A stretch of 15,979 nucleotides of DNA, from the NCBI GenBank assembly GCA_001600415.1, contig BCJX01000004.1:555895-571873 (forward strand), given 5' to 3'. This document shows, in pieces, positions 9,826 to 15,979 of this stretch; the first letter of the stretch is position 1, and each line of letters starts with the position of its first letter. The notes below the pieces were generated by a model. That model saw only the letters and a program-made list of their open reading frames with translations, was not told the DNA's origin and did no database searches. The position numbers and the translations under genes are program-made. The DNA comes from Pascua guehoae. Its lineage: Eukaryota; Basidiomycota; Tremellomycetes; Trichosporonales; Trichosporonaceae.

Positions 9826-10548
9826 CTATGGGTTGGCCGGAGATGGGGCCTGGGAACCTGGGGGTGAGCCCGAGGGGCCAGCGGACGGAGAGGTCCCGGG
9901 TGTGGCCTGAACAGCCATGGCGCCTGTCTGCGCCTGGGTAGAGGGACCTGCCCGGGGGCTCGTGGGGTTTGACTGCGTGTTATCGCCAGCTCGCTCTAGT
10001 GCCAAGTAGTATCCCTTGCGCTCGTCGATCCAGTTTTCCGTTCTCACCTGCCAGTCTAGCTCGTTCTTGCGCTTGGCAGCGAACCAGTCATTCATGTCCG
10101 CTGCGGGCAGAGGGGTCGGGACATCTTGTACGACCTCACGGCGAGTGAGGTTCTGGGGACCGGCCAGGACGCGAGTGGCTCGGATGGCCTCCAGGGCCAC
10201 CGTGAGTCGAGAGGGGCCTTCAAGCGTAGTCTGGGACAGTGGGAGCATGTCCGTGACATAAGTGAGGGCTGCCTGGTGCACCATCGAGTTTGACAGTGAG
10301 GCGCCTGCGTAGAACTGGCAAGGGGGGGCCGCAACGTGCGCACATGGGGGGCAGGCCCTGTTGGCGTGGAGCAGGACGACGTAGCAAGGCCTGCCCGCGT
10401 TCTGACAGTTAGCGCAAGTGTTATGACCCGATTTGGCTGCGAGTAGACCGAAGTGAGGTTCGGAGATACCGAAGGAAGTTCGGTACAGAGTTTGCTCCGC
10501 AGAGAGCGCGAAGCGACGCTGACGAGTCGTGTAGGTCTCTTGTCGCAC
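9826..10548 (-). CDS. Gene B: unrecognised protein with a Zn2Cys6-like six-cysteine cluster
   Basis: The frame runs from the codon after an in-frame TGA (10549-10551) to TAG 9826-9828, about 240 residues. No ATG is visible at the 5' end: the first candidate is GTG 10546-10548, so the true start is lost, split by an intron, or upstream. Counting from that GTG, cysteines 45, 48, 55, 66, 69 and 77 give CX2CX6CX10CX2CX7C, the spacing of the fungal Zn2Cys6 binuclear cluster. The usual Arg/Lys-rich stretch between the second and third cysteines is missing (QNAGRP), so DNA binding is doubtful. A helical region with MNDWFAAKRKNELDW follows, then a Pro/Ser/Gly/Thr-rich disordered tail. It lies just downstream of gene C, on the same strand and in the frame of that gene's last exon. 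It may be a separate gene or the interrupted 3' part of gene C. Confidence 0.55.
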   Translation of the reverse strand: MRQETYTTRQRRFALSAEQTLYRTSFGISEPHFGLLAAKSGHNTCANCQNAGRPCYVVLLHANRACPPCAHVAAPPCQFYAGASLSNSMVHQAALTYVTDMLPLSQTTLEGPSRLTVALEAIRATRVLAGPQNLTRREVVQDVPTPLPAADMNDWFAAKRKNELDWQVRTENWIDERKGYYLALERAGDNTQSNPTSPRAGPSTQAQTGAMAVQATPGTSPSAGPSGSPPGSQAPSPANP

Positions 10549-10710
10549 TCAGAGGGTCCTAGGGGCTCGTAGGAGGTGGATGGAGGGCGACAAGGGTGCA
10601 GAAAGGCTAGTAGAGATACTAGAAGGGGAAAGAAACAAAAAGAACAATTCTCTGGGGATGCCCAGGGATTGCTGTGGGTACTTGTATCGGGGCGTCGCCC
10701 TGGGGTTGAC
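10549..10710 (-). other. Spacer between genes C and B, pyrimidine-rich on the minus strand
   Basis: The spacer is bounded by TGA 10713-10711 (end of gene C) and TGA 10551-10549, which are in one frame with no other stop between them. The tract from about 10640 to 10575 is T/C-rich on the minus strand, like a promoter leader or an intron polypyrimidine tract. No splice pair that removes both TGA codons is convincing. Confidence 0.4.
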
Positions 10711-11963
10711 TCAGGCACGACTGACGTCACGAACCGAAGGAGATTCCCTACGTCCGAAAGGGGTTCGGTGGGGATGGAGGTATGTTCCATGGTACGGTTC
10801 GTGACAGCAAGCCTGGTCGTCCGGCAGCCTCGTTGCATTCGGGTCGGTGCTGAAGTCCACCTAAACCCAGGTCAGAATCTCAAAGAAGGGCGGGGGGTAG
10901 AGAAGACGTACCGCCACAGTCCCAAGGCACTGGCCACCGAGGCTAGTCCACTGTTTCAGCTCGTCCATCTCTTCTTGAGAGAGGTCAGCCCAGTACGGAC
11001 GAGTCTGGGGAAGAGAGTCGTCACTGCTCCCCGAGTCTGAGGCCCCATAGTCTCCTCCATGAGGTGGAAGAGGAGGGTCGGAGGGCCTGGACACTATGGG
11101 CAGGACAGTGGGCAGAGGGGGGAGAAGGAAAGGAGAGTGGGGAGGCGGTTCGTCGAAGACCTTGGCCCAAAGCTCTAGCTCGGGCTTGCAGCTCGCCCAC
11201 ATGGCGTCCCCGAGAATCTGAGAGAAGTCAGTGGATTCTCTGAAGCAGGGCGGATGAAAGGGCCTCACCTTGACCGGGTCCTCATCCTTGCGGACTGCGC
11301 GCCAGTAGAAGTAGTTCGCGACCATTGTCATCGCAGCCTGTCGAGTAGGCAAGACGGTCAGGCCGATCGTGGAGGCGCGGTCCCAAACCCACTTCCAAGC
11401 GAGGTTGGTGACCCATCTGTAAAAGAAAGAGGATGAGCATCTTGGTTCTTTCCCCTCCCAGCAGGAAGGATGTGGTAGCACTCACAGTCCTTGGAGCTTG
11501 GGAGTCTCAGGGTAGAACCTGGCAAAAAGGGGAAAGAGGGTGCCGTGAACCCAGTAAGTCTCTGGACGCATCAGACAGGCAATCCCACTGCGACGGTACG
11601 GGTCCCATATGTGTTCGGCCATGATACGAGGATAGAGCTGTTATGTTAAGTCTGGACAGGAGAATGGAGGAGAAGCTGTCTCACTTGCCGGATGTTTGCT
11701 GTCGCGTCCCGGAGCTTGCTCAGGTCGTCGTACTCAAGGAGGTCATCGAGATCTATCTCACCGAGCAAGTCTTCCAAAGGTTGCTGTTGGGCAAAGGCAA
11801 CCTGGACTGCATCCTTTAACCGCGGGACGGTGAGGGTCTCGCCGGGAGGGCAAACGGCCTTGCCAATGGTCACACCCTCAAAAGTGTCGTTGTTGCGGTA
11901 CTTCTGGTGGTAGTCGAGCATGTCCTCGATGAATCCGGCAGCGTCCGAGTCTACGAAAGGCAT
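10711..11963 (-). CDS. Gene C: unrecognised five-exon gene, 344 residues
   Basis: Start ATG 11961-11963 (MPFVDSDAAG) sits behind a pyrimidine-rich leader. Exons: 11963-11685, 11637-11486, 11416-11269, 11217-10912 and 10860-10711. Introns are 47, 69, 51 and 51 nt. Donors are GTGAGA, GTGAGT, GTGAGG and GTACGT; all acceptors are AG; branch-like CTTAAC or CTGAC is visible in introns 1, 3 and 4. Every join keeps one frame to TGA 10713-10711, which strongly supports the model. The N-terminal part is acidic (EIDLDDLLEYDD). The middle is rich in Trp, Tyr and Phe (exons 2-3, for example NLAWKWVWDR). Exon 4 starts with ILGDAMWASC, then becomes Pro- and Ser-rich, and exon 5 is His/Pro/Arg-rich. I know no family with this pattern, and there is no signal peptide or clear membrane helix. 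The TGA may be premature, since the frame continues to gene B. Confidence 0.68.
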
Positions 11964-12058
11964 GATGGTGGGTTTCGAGAAAGGGTGAAGGACGGAGGGA
12001 AAAAGGGGGAGATGATAGGCAAATGTAGACTTGCGGGGACAGGAAAAGGGAGGCTGAG
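11964..12058 (-). promoter_or_regulatory. Pyrimidine-rich tract upstream of gene C start
   Basis: Read on the minus strand, the bases before ATG 11961-11963 include several long C/T runs (about 11980-12010 and 12035-12052). The same feature precedes gene A. It is consistent with a fungal promoter or leader and supports the chosen ATG. Confidence 0.4.
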
Positions 12059-12195
12059 GTGGCGAGTGTAATGTGTGAAAGGGAGGCTGAGAGTGTTAGG
12101 AGATCTGTGCGGGGTGGCACGAGTGTTGGCGGGAGGGGCGTCACGTCGGGACGGCTTAAGAGCGAGGTGTGAAGGTGTGCCAGGGGACAAGGGAC

Positions 12196-12290
12196 GGGCA
12201 TCAGTGTGATGGACGTGAGTACGCCAAGGGGCAGACATCAGTGGGATGGACGTGAGTATGCCAAGGGGCAGACATCTGCATGATGGGCGC
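12196..12290. repeat. 37-bp tandem repeat, about 2.6 copies
   Basis: The core GATGGACGTGAGT begins at 12208 and 12245. A degenerate third copy (GATGGGCGCAG) begins at 12282, giving a constant 37-base period. Shorter relatives, CAGTGTGATG, follow at 12311 and 12338. Confidence 0.8.
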
Positions 12291-13279
12291 AGAAACAAAA
12301 GAAAGGGGGTCAGTGTGATGAACGTGGAGGCGAACGCCAGTGTGATGGAATTCGGTGGGGAATCTGAACATCGGGAGGGAGGGGTCATGTGAGGCGGAAG
12401 GGTTTAGAAGGCCTGCAGAGTGTCGAAAGCGATGAGCCGAACTAATGCTAAATGGGCGAGAACAAGAGTCTAGACCCAGAGGGTCCGGGCACACCGGAAG
12501 CCAGCAAACAGGAAGAGAGGGTGTCTGCTGGTGTAAACGAAAGGGGAGACAGGGGGGTCCTGGGGGATCATGTAGAATCAGGAACATGCGGAGGCACGGG
12601 CGCAGCGAAGTGATCACCTTGGTCTGTGGTGGGCGACGAGCATCTGGGAATGTTCTTTGGCAGGCAGTGTGAGGACGTCCGGTCCCGCGCATGAGTGACG
12701 CCGAGAGACCAGCCTACGAGGAATAAAGGCTTTGTGTCTTGCGTTGACTCTGGCGGCGGGGTCGGGGGACCGACCCACTAGAGCTTGGGGGATTCCTGTG
12801 GTGGGAAAACGCCCACCTACCAAGGTCCGGTGGAGGCCAGTGCCAAAACAAGGATACACGTGTATTTTTCCTGGGCGTGACCGAGGATCGGTTGGTTATG
12901 ATGGACTTTCTCTGACAATCGACTACGAGACTCGGACAACGAGCAAGGCAAGAGAAGGCGCACCGTACGAGTACCGGGACGGTGAGCACGAGACTCGTAG
13001 GGTGGCAGGAGCCACCGTACGAGGATCCTAGTGAGTTTTGTTGAGAGTCAGAGAGGAAAACCCTCGAGAGTCGGAGAGACCGACTACAAGAATCGTACGG
13101 TGCAGAACCCAAACCTGGGAAAATCCCACTGTACGAGACTCGTAGTGCCGGTATACGGATCTCGAGAAATGAGTGAGGCGAGGAGACAAACCCTGGTTGT
13201 ATGAGAGTCCAGGAGTGTGTGCGAGTAGTCTCTAGAGCAAGGCCCAGAGGATCGGGAGTGCCGAGGAAAATCTTCCACA
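12291..13279. other. Gene-free stretch, possibly the remainder of a minus-strand LTR
   Basis: No convincing gene. From about 12920 to 13150 it is crowded with CGTACGAG and GAGACTCG motifs: CACCGTACGAG occurs at 12961 and again at 13013, and ACGAGACTCGTAG recurs near 12989 and 13130. A hairpin GGTGGC-AGGA-GCCACC lies at 13001-13016. Because this adjoins the LTR-like unit at 13280, part of it may be LTR body. A 200-codon minus-strand open frame (13328-12714) has no domain and starts inside the repeat, so I do not call it. Confidence 0.4.
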
Positions 13280-13820
13280 GCATCGCTATCGAGTCGCGCA
13301 CCTTTTTAAGGGCACGACTATTCGACAAAACTCAAATAGGCATGTAAAAGTAGGGCACCGTTGTGACAGTACCCCCCCCCTTTCACTGTTGAGCGTCCTC
13401 GCTCAACCCCAAGGGGCAACAACGTTTTAACAAGATACTTTCCGAGGGCAAAAATAATTTTCTCAGCGAAGAATCGAACCACAATCCAGTGGTCCCAAGT
13501 AATGATGACAATCAAGCAACAAGTGTGCAAACCGCACCACGACTAGAACTTGCTTTAAGTTTGCCGAATATGTGTCATCCCAAGCGGGTGAAACGTCAGC
13601 TGGCAATTCGAGAGCGGTTGAAGTAGAATTTCCGGGGGTTGGTTTGCTCAAGACCCATGACGCATGTGGCGAACGTGTCGTGGTGTGCTCGGACCTCTGG
13701 CGCATTGTCATCGGGGGCGCTTTTTTTTTTTTTGTGTGCTTCTCATCAATCACCATATGCCATTTTCGCACATCAGACTCCTTCAATCGTGCACGTCATG
13801 GTCGCTCCGCCAGGTCGGCC
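13280..13820 (-). repeat. LTR-retroelement 3'-end fragment, copy 1 (pre-LTR, polypurine tract, LTR start)
   Basis: This is a close match to 15125-15658. On the minus strand it reads: ~440 bases of pre-LTR sequence, a perfect hairpin (GTTGAGCG/CGCTCAAC at 13388-13407 with loop TCCT), AAAGGGGGGGGG (nine G, 13380-13372), then TAC and TGTCACAACGG, which looks like an LTR start at 13368. The arrangement matches the polypurine tract and TGTCAC start of the element at 3131-3150, but the sequence family differs. A 13-base T run (13721-13733) is longer than in copy 2. No clear pol domain is readable in the pre-LTR part, so the retroelement call rests on structure. Confidence 0.65.
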
Positions 13821-13912
13821 GTCTAGCATCGCCGATACGGTTCCCCAAGAGCATCGCCCCGACCTCCTATCCAGTTGAGACGGAGCAGACCGAGTGAGTG
13901 ATAGCTAGTGGT

Positions 13913-14749
13913 TCACGCTGTGCACTCGCCGGTTCCGCGCTTGTGACACCCTGCCCACTGGCACACTGTACACACTGTCTCAGACGGGCGACCATACAGC
14001 ATAAGCTGGTTGTACCGGTAGTGGCGACGGTGCCTCTGGGCAGGTAAGTGGCCAACTCAGTCCCTGGGGCAGGCGACACATACCTCGCGACGGGCGATGG
14101 GCTTCCTGGCGCGGCACTTTGACTCNCACTCCTCGACTGCAACAGCAGCTAGGACAGCCGACAGGTTGCATAGAGCCAGTGCCCCATGCACTGTGTCAGA
14201 GTTCATGTGCTCATTAATGGCTGTTTGGATGGCTGTCTGGAGCGCTTGAACCTCCTGATTGACCATTAGGTATGCCTCAGCGGGCTGTGCGAGGATCGGA
14301 ATGGGCGCAGCCTCGCTCAGAATGGGTGAATCCATCGGCGCATCGGGTGAATCCATCGGCGCATCGGGTGAATCACCATCGCTGTCAGGCGACTTGGCTG
14401 GTGAATACTCGCTGCCAGACACTGAGTCGGCCGTGTCATCGTCCGAATCAACTGTTATCGGTTTGGCAGCGGTGCCTTTGGTACCCCAGTCACCACCTAG
14501 GAGGTGTGGATCGCCTGTCTCGGCCGCTGGCATCGGCGACTGGGTGTCGCGCTCAGGGGTCTCACGTGGCCAGTTGCCCATTGTGTCCAGGTCAACAGCC
14601 ATATCCTCGACAGCCTCGCCCGACTACGTAGGTCAGACGGCAGTCAGGGGTGAGTGGGGCACTGCTCCACTTACCAGGAAGGCCATTATGGTGTCCAGTT
14701 CGGCCTGTGTAAACTCGTGGTCGCCCAACATTTTGCGTGAGATGCCCAT
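13913..14749 (-). CDS. Gene E: unrecognised three-exon gene with a C-terminal Cys-rich motif, 245 residues
   Basis: Exon 1 is 14749-14675 (MGISRKMLGDHEFTQAELD). Intron 14674-14624 is 51 nt (GTAAGT, CTGAC, TAG). Exon 2 is 14623-14084. Intron 14083-14036 is 48 nt (GTATGT, CTTAC, CAG). Exon 3 is 14035-13913, ending TGA. Both joins are phase 0. The upstream frame stays open to about 14777, so an earlier exon is possible. After an acidic, Asp/Ser/Pro-rich region with a repeated DSPDAPM comes a probable helix (about residues 135-175), then a basic stretch (RHRRHYRYNQ). The C-terminus CTVCQWAGCHKRGTGEC reads CX2CX4CX7C, a possible zinc-binding motif. One N falls at 14126. The gene sits between the two LTR-like units on the same strand. 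A DNA- or RNA-binding role is only an inference from the basic, Cys-rich end. Confidence 0.62.
14324..14374 (-). repeat. 21-bp tandem repeat in gene E
   Basis: GGGTGAATCCATCGGCGCATC starts at 14324 and 14345, and a partial third copy begins at 14366. It encodes the repeated DSPDAPM on the minus strand. Confidence 0.9.
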
Positions 14750-14868
14750 CCATCCCTCTGTGTCACAGGGTCCCCCGAGTTTAATCTACTCCGAGACACT
14801 GACCTGCCCGTCTGAGTAGCCTCCGCGGGTCTCGACGAGATAAGACTGCAGGGTTTTGCGAACGACAA

Positions 14869-14950
14869 GACGAGTTTTCTCGAGTAGTGTTTCTAGACAG
14901 CAAGAATCGAGTATTCTATAATGACGACGAGTGACGAGTTTTCTCAAGTA
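14869..14950. repeat. 18-bp direct repeat pair, 64 bp apart
   Basis: GACGAGTTTTCTCGAGTA at 14869-14886 recurs at 14933-14950 with one G-to-A difference in a CpG. It lies in the AT-richer stretch 14880-15120, which also has an inverted repeat AGATCAG-TAAAG-CTGATCT (14956-14974). No gene is seen between gene E and the LTR-like unit at 15125. Confidence 0.7.
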
Positions 14951-15001
14951 TGACAAGATCAGTAAAGCTGATCTACCAAGTTACGAAGTCCAGCCTTTTT
15001 A

Positions 15002-15043
15002 CAGTACTCGAAAATATTCGACGTCGAATATTTTCGAATACTG
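15002..15043. repeat. 42-bp near-perfect palindrome
   Basis: Both 21-base arms pair from the centre (15022/15023, within GACGTC) outward, with a single mismatch (15007 C against 15038 A) and no loop. The arms contain TCGAAAATATTC. Related GAATACTCG/CGAGTATTC words recur around it (near 14908 and 15103). It lies about 170 bases downstream of the LTR-like start at 15213 on the minus strand, so it may be inside that LTR. Confidence 0.93.
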
Positions 15044-15124
15044 CAGGCTCTGCTATATATCCGAGTATATTTCCGACGCGTGGCGCCGAGTTCCAATCCA
15101 GGAATACTCGAGAATATTTGCCAC

Positions 15125-15658
15125 GCATCGCTATCGAGTCGCGCGCCTTTTTAAGGGTGCGACTATTCGACAAAACTCGAATAGGCATGTAAAAGTAGGG
15201 CACCGTTGTGACAGTACCCCCCCCCTTTCACTGTTGAGCGTCCTCGCTCAACCCCAAGGGGCAACAACGCTTTAACGAGATACTTTCCGAGGGCAAAAAT
15301 AATTTTCTCAGCGAAGAATCGAACCACAATCCAGTGGTCCCGAGTAATGACGACAATCAAGCAACAAGTGTGCAAACCGCACCACGACTAGAACTTGCTT
15401 TTTGTTGCCGAATATGTGTCACCCCAAGCNGGTGACGCGCCAGCCGGTAATTCGAGAGCGGTTGAAGTAGAATTTCCAGGGGTTGGTTTTGCTCGAGATC
15501 CGTGACGCATGTGGCGAACGTGTCGTGGTGTGCTCGGACCTCTGGCGCNTTGTCATCGGTGGCACTTTTTGTGTGCTTCTCATCGATCGCCGTATGCCGC
15601 GTTCGCACGTCGGACTCCTTCAATCGTGCACGTCATGGTCGCTCTGCCAGGTCGGCCC
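15125..15658 (-). repeat. LTR-retroelement 3'-end fragment, copy 2
   Basis: Second copy of the unit at 13280-13820, with the same hairpin, the same nine-G tract and the LTR-like start TGTCACAACGG on the minus strand at 15213. It retains CpG at many sites where copy 1 has TpG or CpA, so it looks less decayed. It has a shorter T run and two N calls (15430, 15549). Strong similarity to copy 1 ends at GGTCGGCC on the right. On the left it fades out gradually below about 15125. Confidence 0.65.
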
Positions 15659-15771
15659 ACCGAGGGGAGACCTGCGCGACCGTCCACACAACCCTCGGTA
15701 GAAATGGTCCAGCCCGTTTGCCAAGAGAAAAAGAGAGCCCCCTTTAGNGCAAAGTCGAAACCNTGACGGCG

Positions 15772-15957
15772 TCAAGTAGGGCGAGAAAACCACTTGCTGC
15801 ACGGGTTGCCTAGCAACGTGTCACCCATGCGCGTCATGAAGATGGGGAAACAAGGGGGGAGTGTCCCGTTGTTCATTTGCGGCGTGACCGTATCGGGAAT
15901 TGTGGCGTCGCCGCACGTGTGATGGATCGAAGTGAGGCTTTTTACGGCCAATAACAT
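15772..15957 (-). CDS. Possible 61-residue reading frame, unrecognised
   Basis: Minus-strand frame from TTG 15957 to TGA 15772-15774 with mixed composition (HHTCGDATIP, FPIFMTRMGD, PCSKWFS). No ATG begins it: the track from the window edge is interrupted by TAA just upstream in an adjacent frame. It has no domain and lies upstream of the LTR-like unit, so it may be decayed retroelement coding sequence. The rest of 15659-15979 holds nothing I can support, apart from N calls at 15748 and 15763. Confidence 0.2.
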   Translation of the reverse strand: MLLAVKSLTSIHHTCGDATIPDTVTPQMNNGTLPPCFPIFMTRMGDTLLGNPCSKWFSRPT

Positions 15958-15979
15958 CCCTCCATTGGGGCCTGACCCT

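Noticed and set aside
12201..12692. 163-codon minus-strand frame rich in Pro, His and Ser
   Set aside because: It covers the 37-bp tandem repeat and has no ordered segment; the composition looks non-coding.
12714..13328. 204-codon minus-strand frame starting in the LTR-like unit
   Set aside because: No domain. Its first residues recur in the frame at 15203-14973 only because the repeat is shared.
13465..13545. tRNA-like stretch on the minus strand (B-box-like GGTTCGATTC, and a GTGC/GCAC arm at 13525-13537)
   Set aside because: The anticodon arm and acceptor stem do not pair and the T-arm is poor. No cloverleaf forms, so neither a tRNA nor a tRNA-derived SINE is supported without a search.
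1..15979. CRISPR array, bacterial operon or phage content
   Set aside because: No spaced short repeats, ribosome binding sites or bacterial gene packing; the introns and the chromovirus show a fungal nuclear genome.

Overview
The window looks like nuclear DNA of a filamentous fungus, most likely a basidiomycete. It has a chromodomain-bearing Ty3/Gypsy retroelement, GC-rich genes broken by very short GT-AG introns (47-69 nt, mostly with CTNAC-like branch sites), and pyrimidine-rich tracts just upstream of start codons. No species can be named from the sequence alone. Single N calls lie mainly in the repeats, as in a draft assembly of multi-copy DNA.

Layout. 1-3018 (+) is the 3' part of a Ty3/Gypsy pol gene (reverse transcriptase, RNase H, integrase, chromodomain) with one in-frame TGA. 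A polypurine tract and a 3' LTR follow, to about 3536. 4296-5051 (+) is a compact unrecognised gene with a TATA-like box upstream. It converges on a block of minus-strand genes.

The minus-strand block. 8920-5193 is a long Pro/Ala/Gln-rich gene (gene A) of at least three exons with two in-frame TGA codons and one frame switch, so this copy is probably dead. 10548-9826 (gene B) encodes a protein with a six-cysteine cluster spaced like a fungal Zn2Cys6 finger. 11963-10711 (gene C) is a five-exon gene that splices cleanly on paper. 14749-13913 (gene E) is a three-exon gene ending in a small Cys-rich motif. None of the four is a family I recognise. Genes A and B share the six-cysteine spacing, and gene E has a shorter four-cysteine version.

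The right third is repeat-rich. Two copies of a ~540-bp unit (13280-13820 and 15125-15658) have what looks like a polypurine tract followed by an LTR start (TGTCAC) on the minus strand. They flank gene E. Also present are a 42-bp near-perfect palindrome, a 138-bp tandem duplication and a 37-bp tandem repeat.

One theme joins the parts. Every convincing in-frame stop is TGA, and the left copy of the 540-bp unit mostly has TpG or CpA where the right copy has CpG. This fits CpG-directed C-to-T decay of a silenced, repeat-rich compartment. There is no sign that the minus-strand genes act in one known pathway. Their shared orientation, Cys motifs and low-complexity style suggest a lineage-specific gene family in a retroelement-rich island.
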